Source: Mucilaginibacter empetricola (GTDB lineage Bacteria > Bacteroidota > Bacteroidia > Sphingobacteriales > Sphingobacteriaceae). From it: a stretch of 64,000 nucleotides of DNA. Of the stretch, positions 45,517 to 53,861 are shown one piece after another (the first letter of the stretch is position 1; each line of letters opens with the position of its first letter). The stretch spans positions 434,001 to 498,000 of the forward strand of contig NZ_JANUBZ010000001.1 of assembly GCF_024808665.1 (NCBI RefSeq). Reading direction: 5' to 3'. The notes under the pieces were generated by a model. The model was not told the origin of the DNA. It did no database searches and saw nothing but the letters and a program-made list of their open reading frames with translations. Both the position numbers and the translations under genes were made by a program.

Positions 45517-45960
45517 ATGAACGCATACGAATTTTTCAAGGACCTGCACTCTGGTTTCAGGTACGTGGTATTTATTATGGTAGTATTGGCCATCATTCAG
45601 TCGTTACTGGGCTGGCTGGGTAAAAAACCATATACCGAGGTTAACCGCCGTGTTAATTTATTTGCCCTTATATCGGCACATACCCAATTGCTTATTGGCA
45701 TAGTGCTTTATTTTTTAAGCCCCAATGTTCAGTTTAACAGTGGCACCATGAAAAACGATGTTACCCGTTACTTTACTGTTGAACATTGGGTTATGATGAT
45801 TATCGCTATTGTGTTAATTACCATTGGGCATAGCAAATCAAAGAAAGCTATCCTGCCAGAGGTAAAGCATAAAACCATTGCAATATTCTATATTATAGCA
45901 TTTTTAATAATCATTGGAGCTATTGTGGCCGGCCATTTACCGGTAATTGGATCAAACTGA
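45517..45960 (+). CDS. Cytochrome b-like four-helix membrane protein
   Basis: The 147-residue protein has four membrane segments (about 14-34, 48-68, 91-107, 123-143) and His residues in HSGFRY, ISAHTQ, VEHWVM and GHLPVI that could bind haem. Starting at the ATG at 45517 avoids a non-homologous extension from 45490. Similar Bacteroidota proteins are labelled cytochrome B. The function is unknown. Confidence 0.65.
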   Translation: MNAYEFFKDLHSGFRYVVFIMVVLAIIQSLLGWLGKKPYTEVNRRVNLFALISAHTQLLIGIVLYFLSPNVQFNSGTMKNDVTRYFTVEHWVMMIIAIVLITIGHSKSKKAILPEVKHKTIAIFYIIAFLIIIGAIVAGHLPVIGSN

Positions 45961-45979
45961 TAAAAAAATGCAGAAAAAA

Positions 45980-46009
45980 TTTGCTAATTCAATTTTCTTT
46001 ATAAATTTG
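45980..46009 (+). promoter_or_regulatory. Promoter of the trp leader
   Basis: TTTG (45980-45983) and TAAATTTG (46002-46009) match the -33 and -7 boxes of the Bacteroidota housekeeping promoter, spaced by 18 bp. The expected start lies at about 46013-46017, just before the leader ATG at 46018. Confidence 0.7.
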
Positions 46010-46017
46010 TGACCGCA

Positions 46018-46098
46018 ATGATCAAAATCAATCATAATACAAGCTGGTGGCACCAATTAAATTTGGCAGCCGGAGATATATTTGATCTGAACGATTAA
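46018..46098 (+). CDS. trpL: trp leader peptide with tandem Trp codons
   Basis: A 26-residue frame begins MIKINHNTSWWHQLNL; residues 10 and 11 are consecutive tryptophans (TGG TGG at 46045-46050). Trp is rare, so two in a row ahead of trpE is the hallmark of an attenuator leader peptide. The TAA at 46096 is followed by a terminator hairpin. A ribosome stalled at the Trp codons could free GCCGG (46069-46073) to pair with CCGGC (46124-46128) and block the terminator. This pairing is inferred. Translation would begin within a few bases of the predicted transcript start. Confidence 0.75.
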   Translation: MIKINHNTSWWHQLNLAAGDIFDLND

Positions 46099-46120
46099 TC
46101 AATTGTAAACCTAGATAGGA

Positions 46121-46153
46121 AACCCGGCGAACCTCATTCGTCGGGTTTTTTTG
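46121..46153 (+). terminator. Attenuator terminator ahead of trpE
   Basis: AACCCGGCGAA (46121-46131) and TTCGTCGGGTT (46138-46148) form an 11-bp stem with one G-U pair and a 6-base loop, followed by eight T. It ends 23 bp before the trpE start codon. Confidence 0.85.
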
Positions 46154-46175
46154 TTTTAAGACATTTTTAAAGAAT

Positions 46176-47585
46176 ATGAAAAAATATAAAATTATAACCA
46201 CCCATAAAAAGCTGCTGGCAGATACCACTACCCCGGTAAGCATTTATTTAAGACTAAGGGATGTTTTCCCTAACTCACTGCTGCTGGAAAGCTCAGACTA
46301 TCATAGTCGCGAAAATAGCATGAGTTATGTTTGCTGCGAACCAATAGCTGGTTTACTACTGAATGACGGTATTTTAAAGCTAAACTATCCCGATGGTACC
46401 GAAGAAAATTACCAGGCTGGGGAGTTTGACCTTGTTGACATGGTAAACAATTTCATAAATAGTTTTGATACGACGCCCCATCCCGGCAAAATAATATCAA
46501 ACGGATTATTTGGCTATTTTACTCACGAAGCGGTTGAGCATTTTGAAACCATCCGCCTAAAGAAAAGCGACGATGAGAGTCGTAAGATTCCGGTAATGCA
46601 GTACCATGTTTACCGCTATATTATTGCTATAGATCATTTTAAAAATGAACTATATATTTTCCATAATCAACCAGATGGCGAGGCGGACAATAACGGCCTA
46701 GAAAAAGTAGCTGACCTTATTAAAAACAAAAACTTCCCCGAATATCATTTTGAAAGCAATGGCGACGAGCAGTCAAACCTTACCAATGAGGAATTTATTG
46801 CCGTGGTTGAAAAAATGAAACAACATATCTATCGGGGCGATGTGTTTCAAATTGTTCCGTCCAGGGGTTTTTCCAGAAAGTTTTTAGGCGATGAGTTTAA
46901 CGTTTACCGGGCCCTGCGTTCTATCAACCCGTCGCCTTATTTGTTTTATTTTGACTATGGCGATTTCAGGATCTTTGGTTCATCGCCGGAGGCACAAATC
47001 ACCGTAAAAAATGAAACCGCCAATATATTCCCAATAGCAGGCACCTTTAAACGCAGCGGCGACGACGAAAAGGACGCCGAAATTGCCCGCAATCTGGAGA
47101 ATGACCCCAAGGAATCGGCAGAGCACGTGATGCTGGTTGATTTGGCTCGTAACGACTTGAGCCGCCATTGCGGAGAGGTAACGGTGAAGGCTTTTAAAGA
47201 GGTACAGTATTACTCGCACCTTATTCACCTGGTATCGCATGTGAGCGGCAAATTGCTGCCTGGCGTACCCTCATTTAAAGTAGTGGCCGATACTTATCCT
47301 GCTGGTACATTAAGTGGTGCGCCTAAATATCGCGCCATGGAAATCATCGATGAAAATGAAAAAACCAAACGCAGCTTTTATAGCGGGGCGATTGGTTTTC
47401 TGGGTTTCAATGGTGATTTTAACCATGCCATTATGATCCGTTCGTTTTTAAGTAAAAACAACACGCTGCATTACCAGGCAGGCGCCGGCATTGTAGCCGG
47501 CTCGGTAGCCGAAAGCGAGCTGAAAGAAGTTGATAATAAAATAGCGGCGTTAAGAAAAGCCATTGAACTGGCGGAGGAACTGTAA
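46176..47585 (+). CDS. trpE: Anthranilate synthase component I
   Basis: The 469-residue chorismate-binding enzyme converts chorismate and ammonia to anthranilate. LLESSDY (about 31-37) is the Trp-feedback LLES motif; catalytic-core features are VFQIVPSRGF, GSSPEAQI, FPIAGTFKRSG, LVDLARNDLSRHCG and GTLSGAPKYRAMEIID. It partners TrpG, whose gene follows. Expression is probably governed by the attenuator at 46018-46153, and the enzyme is feedback-inhibited by Trp. Confidence 0.95.
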   Translation: MKKYKIITTHKKLLADTTTPVSIYLRLRDVFPNSLLLESSDYHSRENSMSYVCCEPIAGLLLNDGILKLNYPDGTEENYQAGEFDLVDMVNNFINSFDTTPHPGKIISNGLFGYFTHEAVEHFETIRLKKSDDESRKIPVMQYHVYRYIIAIDHFKNELYIFHNQPDGEADNNGLEKVADLIKNKNFPEYHFESNGDEQSNLTNEEFIAVVEKMKQHIYRGDVFQIVPSRGFSRKFLGDEFNVYRALRSINPSPYLFYFDYGDFRIFGSSPEAQITVKNETANIFPIAGTFKRSGDDEKDAEIARNLENDPKESAEHVMLVDLARNDLSRHCGEVTVKAFKEVQYYSHLIHLVSHVSGKLLPGVPSFKVVADTYPAGTLSGAPKYRAMEIIDENEKTKRSFYSGAIGFLGFNGDFNHAIMIRSFLSKNNTLHYQAGAGIVAGSVAESELKEVDNKIAALRKAIELAEEL

Positions 47586-47685
47586 CCCCCCAGCCCCTGA
47601 AGCGGGGAGTAAAATTTAAATTACGATAGATATGAACGACAATAAAAATATAAATAATTCCTCCCCCTTCAGGGGGTCGGGGGGT
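47585..47685. repeat. Inverted pair of the 26-bp palindromic repeat around the trpG start
   Basis: A forward copy (47585-47610) and an inverted copy (47659-47685) of the CCCCCTGAAGGGGG unit pair over about 25 bp. The enclosed 48 bases contain the trpG ATG (47632). Each copy also folds on itself. The inverted copy is coding and gives residues SSPFRGSGG of TrpG. Confidence 0.85.
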
Positions 47686-48270
47686 ATTTTGATCATCGAT
47701 AACTACGATTCCTTTACCTACAACCTGGTACATTTGGTTAACGAAATTGGATTGCAATGCGAGGTATGGCGTAATGACAAGTTTGCCATAGGCGATGTGG
47801 ATGCTTTTGACCGCATTATTCTTTCGCCGGGACCGGGTATCCCGTCTGAGGCTGGGTTGTTGCTGGAAGTAATTGAAAAATATTCGCCAACAAAAAGTAT
47901 TTTTGGAGTATGCCTTGGCCAACAGGCCATTGCCGAAGCTTTTGGCGGTAAGTTGTACAATTTAAGTCAGCCCATGCATGGTATTGCCACGCCAATAAAG
48001 GTTACCGATAAAAGCGAAAGGCTTTTTGCGGGTTTACCTGAAAGCTTTAAGGTTGGTCGTTATCACTCATGGGTAGTTGATGAAAAGACGATACCCGATG
48101 TATTGGAAATTACTGCTATTGATGAAGAAGATAACTCGGCAATGGCGCTAAGACATAAACATTATGACGTAAGAGGTGTGCAATTTCACCCGGAATCGAT
48201 ATTAACTGAGTTTGGAAAAGAAATGATGCAGAATTGGTTAACACCCCCCAACCCCCTGAAGGGGGAGTAA
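47632..48270 (+). CDS. trpG: Anthranilate synthase component II (glutamine amidotransferase)
   Basis: The 212-residue class I amidotransferase supplies ammonia to TrpE. The catalytic Cys lies in FGVCLGQQAIAE (about residue 90) and the His-Glu pair in GVQFHPESI (about 183-191). TrpG proteins normally start just before ILxIDNYDSF; here 17 extra residues (including SSPFRGSGG) precede it and the C-terminus is TPPNPLKGE. Both ends are encoded by palindromic repeat DNA. The ATG at 47632 lies inside a foldback. Confidence 0.94.
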   Translation: MNDNKNINNSSPFRGSGGILIIDNYDSFTYNLVHLVNEIGLQCEVWRNDKFAIGDVDAFDRIILSPGPGIPSEAGLLLEVIEKYSPTKSIFGVCLGQQAIAEAFGGKLYNLSQPMHGIATPIKVTDKSERLFAGLPESFKVGRYHSWVVDEKTIPDVLEITAIDEEDNSAMALRHKHYDVRGVQFHPESILTEFGKEMMQNWLTPPNPLKGE

Positions 48271-48363
48271 CTTGGTTAGGGCAAATGAACGAAGTAGAAA
48301 CATTTGAAATGAACAAAATAGCACATCAAAAACTCCTCCGCCCATTGGCGGAGGCTGGGGGGT
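48243..48363. repeat. Inverted pair of the palindromic repeat around the trpC start
   Basis: A forward copy (48243-48268) encodes the TrpG tail and its stop; an inverted, diverged copy (48332-48363) encodes LLRPLAEAGGS of TrpC. The outer 11 bases pair with one mismatch. Both ATG candidates for trpC (48285 and 48309) lie between them, as with trpG. Confidence 0.8.
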
Positions 48364-49145
48364 CAATCCTCGATAAAATAGTTATCAATAAAAAAAAGGA
48401 AGTGCGTTATGCTAAAAGCCGTACCTCTTATACTAAACTGGAAGAATCTGATTTTTTTCACAGGGACTGCTATTCGTTTAAAGATTTTTTGCTCGATCCG
48501 GCAAGGACAGGCATTATAGCTGAATTTAAGCGCAAATCGCCCTCAAAAGGAATAATAAACGATAAGGTGAGCGTTAAAGCAGTGACTAATGCTTATGCAG
48601 ATGCCGGGGCTTCGGCCTTATCCGTTTTAACCGATAGGGATTTCTTTATGGGCAAAAAAGCCGACCTGATCGCAGCACGGCTGGCCAATACTATTCCGGT
48701 TTTGCGGAAAGATTTTATGATTGATGAATATCAGATTATTGAGGCAAAATCATTAGGCGCCGATATTATTTTGCTGATAGCCGCTATTTTAACACCCGAT
48801 GAAATACAAACACTGGCATCGCTTGCCAAAAGCCTGGGCCTAAATGTATTGTTGGAAGTGCATAATCTGGAAGAATTGCAGCGAAGCATTAACCCCAATC
48901 TGGATGCTATTGGCGTTAATAACCGCAACCTGGCCGATTTTACAGTTTCTGTTGAAACTTCTTATCAATTAGCCCCGCATATCCCTGCTGAATTTTTAAA
49001 GATATCAGAAAGCGCTATAAGCAATCCCGAAACTATTAAACAATTAAAAACTGCTGGCTTTCAGGGTTTTTTAATCGGCGAAAACTTTATGAAACAAGAA
49101 GATCCGGGTGAAGCGATCAGGCGTTTTGTGAGCCAGCTAAAGTAA
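48285..49145 (+). CDS. trpC: Indole-3-glycerol phosphate synthase
   Basis: The 286-residue TIM-barrel enzyme closes the indole ring. Its family start is ILDKIVINKKKEV; EFKRKSPSKG with the catalytic Lys, SVLTDRDFF, LRKDFMIDEYQI and IGVNNRNLADF follow. The start is uncertain: 48234 overlaps trpG and translates repeat DNA, and 48309 is also possible; 48285 is chosen because it avoids the overlap with trpG. About 27 residues before ILDK are extra and partly encoded by the inverted repeat. No trpD lies between trpG and trpC, and trpF, trpB and trpA do not follow. Confidence 0.9.
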   Translation: MNEVETFEMNKIAHQKLLRPLAEAGGSILDKIVINKKKEVRYAKSRTSYTKLEESDFFHRDCYSFKDFLLDPARTGIIAEFKRKSPSKGIINDKVSVKAVTNAYADAGASALSVLTDRDFFMGKKADLIAARLANTIPVLRKDFMIDEYQIIEAKSLGADIILLIAAILTPDEIQTLASLAKSLGLNVLLEVHNLEELQRSINPNLDAIGVNNRNLADFTVSVETSYQLAPHIPAEFLKISESAISNPETIKQLKTAGFQGFLIGENFMKQEDPGEAIRRFVSQLK

Positions 49146-49220
49146 GTTTTTTGTTATATTTTATTTAATTGAGGACGCAGCATTACATTTTTGAATAAAT
49201 TGCTGCTTAATTATCTTATC

Positions 49221-49742
49221 ATGAAAAAAATTATTTTTATAGCGGCACTTATTGCCATTACTATCCAGGTGAAAGCACAAACAGCAGCCGCTGTTATAAA
49301 ACCAACTGATACCACCAAACTTTATAACCCTGCTGCTGATGCAAGTGCCGAAGTTGCCATCGCCGTAAAAAAAGCTGCTGCCGAGCATAAAAATGTATTA
49401 CTGCAAATAGGTGGCAACTGGTGCATCTGGTGTATACGGTTTAATGACCTGGTTACTAAAGATCCCGACCTAGATAAATATGTGCGCGAAAACTACGTTA
49501 TAGTGCATGTTAATTACAGTAAGGAAAACAAAAACGATGCTTTATTGGCTCAGTTAGGGTATCCACAGCGTTTTGGTTTCCCGGTATTTGTAGTGCTTGA
49601 CGATAAAGGCAACCGCATACATACGCAAAATTCAGGCTATCTGGAAGAAGGCAAGGGTCATAGCAAAGACAAGGTAATGGAGTTTTTTAAAGATTGGTCG
49701 CCTATGGCAATTGATCCTAAAACTTACGGAGACACTAAATAA
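49221..49742 (+). CDS. Secreted thioredoxin-like protein
   Basis: The 173-residue protein has a signal peptide (1-20, VKAQ) and a thioredoxin fold with a WCIWC motif (C-x-x-C, GGNWCIWCIRF). FGFPVFVVLDDKGNRI carries the cis-Pro. It is probably a periplasmic disulfide reductase or cytochrome-maturation helper of the DUF255/thioredoxin_7 type. The ATG at 49221 gives the signal peptide; a frame from 49191 was not used. It interrupts the expected trpFBA order. Confidence 0.82.
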   Translation: MKKIIFIAALIAITIQVKAQTAAAVIKPTDTTKLYNPAADASAEVAIAVKKAAAEHKNVLLQIGGNWCIWCIRFNDLVTKDPDLDKYVRENYVIVHVNYSKENKNDALLAQLGYPQRFGFPVFVVLDDKGNRIHTQNSGYLEEGKGHSKDKVMEFFKDWSPMAIDPKTYGDTK

Positions 49743-50265
49743 TTCTTGTCGGTTGTCGTAGTAAAGTATTCCTGTAGCTGCTATCTATTAACGCCCCGTT
49801 AACTTAAAAATAACAATAATTAAACCATTCGCCCGTTGTTATAGTCTTATCTAAAAAGAAGATTGACAAAATTGACGGCTATGAAGATTTTAAGAATTTA
49901 TTGGGATTATTATTTTGCCAACCTGGATAACCTATTTTTAAAGGTTTGTATGGCGGAGGTATATTAAGTTTGGTTGATTGGGTTTATAAAGTTGATTAAG
50001 TGAGTAGTTAGGAAATTTAAAACCTAATCAACCATTCACTTAATCAACTCAATCAACCAATATATTAAGTGAGTAGCTAGGAAATTTAAAACCTAATCAA
50101 CCATTCACTTAATCAACTCAATCAACCAGTATATTAAGTGAGTAGTTAGGAAATTTAAAACCTAATCAACCACTCACCTAATCAACTCAATCAACCAGTA
50201 TATTAAGTGAGTATTAGGAAATTTAAAACCTAATCAACAGCTCACCTAATCAACTCAATCAACGA
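49743..50265. other. Intergenic region with tandem repeat and a possible short ORF
   Basis: The left part (49743-49990) is AT-rich and holds a 28-residue frame starting MKILRIYWDYYFANLDNLFL (49881-49968). Nothing confirms that it is translated. The right part is the 69-bp tandem repeat that abuts the pyk stop. Confidence 0.6.
49998..50263. repeat. Tandem array of a 69-bp palindromic unit, about four copies
   Basis: Units begin AAGTGAGTAG at 49998, 50067, 50136 and 50205, so the spacing is 69 bp each time. The last unit is slightly shorter. Within each unit CCTAATCAACC and CACTTAATCAACTC are close to the complement of TTGATTAAGTGAG, giving hairpins. The array stops 2 bp before the pyk stop codon. 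Confidence 0.92.
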
Positions 50266-51705
50266 TTATTCAATAACAGTAACCTTCAACATATTAGTTT
50301 TACCTTGTTTTGAAATTGGCACTGAGGCAGTATTAATTACTACATCGCCAGCTTGAATAAGGTTTTCTGCTTTTAATATGTTGTTTACATCGCTAATGGT
50401 TTGATCTGTGCTTTCTAAGTGATCGTAATAGAAAGTTTTAACACCCCAAAGTAGGCTCAATGCATTTAACAAATGCTTGTTTGATGTAAAGATATAAGTA
50501 TGAGCCTTAGGCCTGTAGCTTGATATCTCGAACGCGGTGTAACCGGTACGGGTCATAGATACAATACCAGCCGCATTAGTATGCTCGGCCAGATATACTG
50601 CTGATCCGCAAACGGCATCAATCAAATAATCAGGAGATGAAGGATCTGTGTTGGTTTCTGCTTTATTCGCATTATACGGATAACCTAATTCCTCAACGTT
50701 ACGCACAATTTTAGCCATTGTTTCAATAACAATTACCGGGAACTCACCAACAGATGTTTCACCGCTAAGCATTACAGCGTCAGCACCATCCAGTACAGAG
50801 TTAGCAACGTCATTTACCTCAGCACGGGTTGGGCGCGGGGTAGTGATCATTGATTCAAGCATCTGGGTAGCTACAATTACAGGTTTTGAGGCCTCACGAC
50901 ATTTGCGGGCAATCATTTTTTGTAGAAGAGGTACTTCTTCTAAAGGCATTTCAACACCCAGGTCACCACGGGCAACCATTACGCCATCGGTAGCAGCAAT
51001 AATGGCGTCAATATTATCAATTGCTTCAGGCTTTTCAACTTTAGCAATTACTTTGGCGGCTTTACCGCTTTTTTCAATAATACGTTTTAAATCTAAAATA
51101 TCTTCGCCGGTACGTACAAATGAAAGACCTATCCAATCTACATCCCAATCCAATGCATATTGTAAGTTTTCCAGATCCTCTTCTGTTAAGCTTGGGATCG
51201 ATACTTTGGTATTTGGCAGGTTAACTCCTTTACGTGATGTTAAGATACCACCATGCACAATTTCGCAAACAACAGTATCAACACGGTTGGTTTCAATAAC
51301 CCTCATTTGAATTTTTCCGTCATCCAGCAAAATAATTTCATCTGGCTGTACATCCTGCGGAAAAGTTTCATAAGTAATATAAATCTGGTTATCGTCGCCG
51401 ATTAACTCATGAGTAGTTATATTAATATGTGTTCCGTTTACCAGGTGAATACCGCCATCTTTTACCAAACCGATACGAATTTTCGGACCTTGTAAGTCGG
51501 CTAAGATGCCCACATTGGTTTTATATTCGGCATTAATTTCGCGGATGGTATCAATCACGGCTTTGTGGTCCTGCGGTTTTCCATGTGAAAAATTAAGGCG
51601 GCAAATGTTAACGCCGGCTCTAATCATCGCTAATAAAACTTCTTTTTTAGCAGATGCAGGCCCCATTGTGGCAACAATCTTGGTTCGATTATAATATAAT
51701 TTCAT
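50266..51705 (-). CDS. pyk: Pyruvate kinase
   Basis: The 479-residue glycolytic enzyme transfers phosphate from phosphoenolpyruvate to ADP. It has the ATMGPAS start, NFSHGKPQDH, the metal-binding KVEKPEAIDNID, and the MVARGDLGVEMPLEEVPLLQ active-site stretch. A C-terminal allosteric domain follows from about 350. The mRNA 3' end runs into the tandem palindromic array, which would act as its terminator region. Confidence 0.96.
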   Translation of the reverse strand: MKLYYNRTKIVATMGPASAKKEVLLAMIRAGVNICRLNFSHGKPQDHKAVIDTIREINAEYKTNVGILADLQGPKIRIGLVKDGGIHLVNGTHINITTHELIGDDNQIYITYETFPQDVQPDEIILLDDGKIQMRVIETNRVDTVVCEIVHGGILTSRKGVNLPNTKVSIPSLTEEDLENLQYALDWDVDWIGLSFVRTGEDILDLKRIIEKSGKAAKVIAKVEKPEAIDNIDAIIAATDGVMVARGDLGVEMPLEEVPLLQKMIARKCREASKPVIVATQMLESMITTPRPTRAEVNDVANSVLDGADAVMLSGETSVGEFPVIVIETMAKIVRNVEELGYPYNANKAETNTDPSSPDYLIDAVCGSAVYLAEHTNAAGIVSMTRTGYTAFEISSYRPKAHTYIFTSNKHLLNALSLLWGVKTFYYDHLESTDQTISDVNNILKAENLIQAGDVVINTASVPISKQGKTNMLKVTVIE

Positions 51706-51772
51706 ATTTTTTTTGTTAAAACAGGCTTATCAGCTTACAATAGTGTAACGATAACACTCAAAAAATTTTGCG

Positions 51773-52198
51773 CTAAAATAGTAGATTTTCGCGTGATTTA
51801 ATTTTTTTTGGATCAATCTTTACAGCTGTTACAATTTCAGTTATTTTATTCAGGCTTATTATCAGACCATCAAGGTCGGTTTCGTCTATATAATTCTTAA
51901 TCATTAAAAAATAATCGGCTTTTTTCATTTCGGGCACTAAGTAGCCTTCAGAGCCTTTATTGGCAATAAAATAAAAATCCGTTTCAGTAGTTTCCCAATT
52001 ATAATGGTATAATGAAAATAAAACGTGATTGCCGCCGGGATAAATATCAACAGAAAGATCGGGAATTTTGACAAAATTAAAGTTTAAAGACTTGTTAATA
52101 AGGTAACAAATACGATAGTCTTTAAGCGAAGTTGTCACCGCGATCAAAACAAAATCAAGATCGATCTCAAACTTTAAGAATTTCCTGTTCAAAATCAT
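51773..52198 (-). CDS. IPExxxVDY family protein
   Basis: The 141-residue protein matches the IPExxxVDY family of Bacteroidota with a degenerate motif, VPEMKKADY, near residue 95. The family is of unknown function and usually lies beside pyruvate kinase, as here (67 bp upstream of pyk on the same strand). The ATG at 52198 is preferred to an upstream start at 52264, because the first 22 residues of the longer form look unrelated. Confidence 0.8.
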   Translation of the reverse strand: MILNRKFLKFEIDLDFVLIAVTTSLKDYRICYLINKSLNFNFVKIPDLSVDIYPGGNHVLFSLYHYNWETTETDFYFIANKGSEGYLVPEMKKADYFLMIKNYIDETDLDGLIISLNKITEIVTAVKIDPKKIKSRENLLF

Positions 52199-52342
52199 TA
52201 CTTTTGCGGCGGTAAAAATACAAATCGAAACTCTTGCAATAAAATATTGTTGCACATTATACAAAAGTTTTTAGATTTGATATTTAACAGAATTTATTTT
52301 TCTTTGCACAGAATTTTTATTAATCATTAAAACTATACAACT

Positions 52343-52579
52343 ATGTCTGATATCGCTTCAAGAGTAAAAGCTATTATCGTAGAAAAATTAGGTGTTGACG
52401 AAAGTGAAGTAACACCCGAAGCTAGCTTCACCAATGATCTTGGTGCTGACTCGTTAGACACCGTGGAATTAATCATGGAGTTTGAAAAAGAATTTAACGT
52501 GGCTATCCCTGATGACCAAGCTGAAACTATCGGCACTGTAGGTCAGGCTGTTGCTTACCTTGAAAAAAACGTTAAATAA
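52343..52579 (+). CDS. acpP: Acyl carrier protein
   Basis: The 78-residue acidic four-helix protein carries phosphopantetheine on S37 (GADSLDT). [19 protein letters not shown] forms helix II-III. It shuttles fatty acyl chains. It heads the acpP-fabF-rnc operon: 20 bp to fabF and then 8 bp to rnc. Its divergent neighbour is the IPExxxVDY gene. Confidence 0.97.
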   Translation: MSDIASRVKAIIVEKLGVDESEVTPEASFTNDLGADSLDTVELIMEFEKEFNVAIPDDQAETIGTVGQAVAYLEKNVK

Positions 52580-52599
52580 GAACTCCCCAAAGCTATTAA

Positions 52600-53853
52600 A
52601 TGGAGTTTAGAAGAGTTGTTGTAACCGGGCTTGGAGCACTCACCCCAATTGGCAATACCGTTCCTGAATATTGGAATTCGTTGATAAATGGTGTGAGTGG
52701 CGCTGCCTTGATTAAAAGTTTTGATACAGAAAAGTTCAAAACTAAATTTGCATGCGAGGTAAAAAACTTCGATGCCGATGCCTTTTTGGGCCGAAAAGAT
52801 GCCAGGAAGCTTGATCCCTTTGTTCAATACGCGCTGTTTTCGACAGAAGAAGCCGTAAAAGACGCCGGATTAAATTTCGATCTACTGGATACCAGCCGTA
52901 TTGGTGTTATCTGGGGTTCAGGAATCGGAGGGTTAAAAACATTTTTGGATGAGGTGGTTAACTTCGCTAAAGGCGATGGTACACCCCGTTTTAATCCGTT
53001 TTTTATCCCTAAAATGATTGCTGATATAGCCCCGGGTCATATCTCTATTAAATACGGACTGCGCGGACCAAACTTTTCAACCGTATCTGCCTGTGCTTCA
53101 TCAAACAATTCGCTTATTGATTCTTTTAACTATATCCGTTTGGGTAAAGCTAATATGTTTATAAGCGGTGGTTCTGAGGCTATTATTAATGAGGCCGGTA
53201 TAGGAGGATTTAATGCGATGCACGCACTTTCAACACGTAACGATGATCCGGCAACGGCTTCGCGTCCGTTTGATCTGGACCGCGATGGATTTGTCGCAGG
53301 CGAAGGTGCAGGTACCATTATTCTGGAAGAACTGGAGCATGCTAAGGCGCGTGGTGCAAAAATTTATGCCGAAATGATTGGCGGCGGCATGAGTGCCGAT
53401 GCTTATCACATGACGGCTCCGCACCCCGAAGGACTTGGCGCTGCCCTGGTAATGAAAGCAGCCCTTGAAGATGCAGGTATTTCGGCATCTGATATTGATT
53501 ATGTAAATGTTCACGGAACATCAACCCCAATTGGTGATCCACAGGAAATTAAAGCTATAACGGATGTTTTTGGTGATGATATTTATCGCATAAATGTCAG
53601 TTCAACTAAATCAATGACCGGGCACTTATTAGGTGCAGCCGGTGCGGTTGAAGCCATTGCAGCCATATTAGCTTTAAAAAATGATATTGTTCCTCCAACA
53701 ATTAATCACTTTACTGATGATCCGGCTTTTGACCCTAAAATAAATTTTACATTTAATAAGGCTCAAAAACGTGTAGTAAATATTGCGCAAAGCAACGGCT
53801 TTGGATTTGGCGGACACAATGCTTCTGTAATATTTAAAAAATACGAAGAATAA
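52600..53853 (+). CDS. fabF: 3-oxoacyl-ACP synthase II
   Basis: The 417-residue condensing enzyme elongates acyl-ACP with malonyl-ACP. The catalytic Cys is C165 (STVSACASSNN), with His residues in VNVHGTSTP and SMTGHLLGAAG. NGFGFGGHNASVIFK closes the protein. Its order after acpP and before rnc is the usual Bacteroidota arrangement. Confidence 0.96.
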   Translation: MEFRRVVVTGLGALTPIGNTVPEYWNSLINGVSGAALIKSFDTEKFKTKFACEVKNFDADAFLGRKDARKLDPFVQYALFSTEEAVKDAGLNFDLLDTSRIGVIWGSGIGGLKTFLDEVVNFAKGDGTPRFNPFFIPKMIADIAPGHISIKYGLRGPNFSTVSACASSNNSLIDSFNYIRLGKANMFISGGSEAIINEAGIGGFNAMHALSTRNDDPATASRPFDLDRDGFVAGEGAGTIILEELEHAKARGAKIYAEMIGGGMSADAYHMTAPHPEGLGAALVMKAALEDAGISASDIDYVNVHGTSTPIGDPQEIKAITDVFGDDIYRINVSSTKSMTGHLLGAAGAVEAIAAILALKNDIVPPTINHFTDDPAFDPKINFTFNKAQKRVVNIAQSNGFGFGGHNASVIFKKYEE

Positions 53854-53861
53854 CATACTGG

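Noticed and set aside
48234-48284. trpC start at 48234
   Set aside because: It overlaps trpG and would translate the forward palindromic repeat in another frame; 48285 is more plausible.
49881-49968. 28-residue frame MKILRIYWDYYFANLDNLFL...
   Set aside because: Very short, in an AT-rich gap next to a repeat array, with no supporting context.
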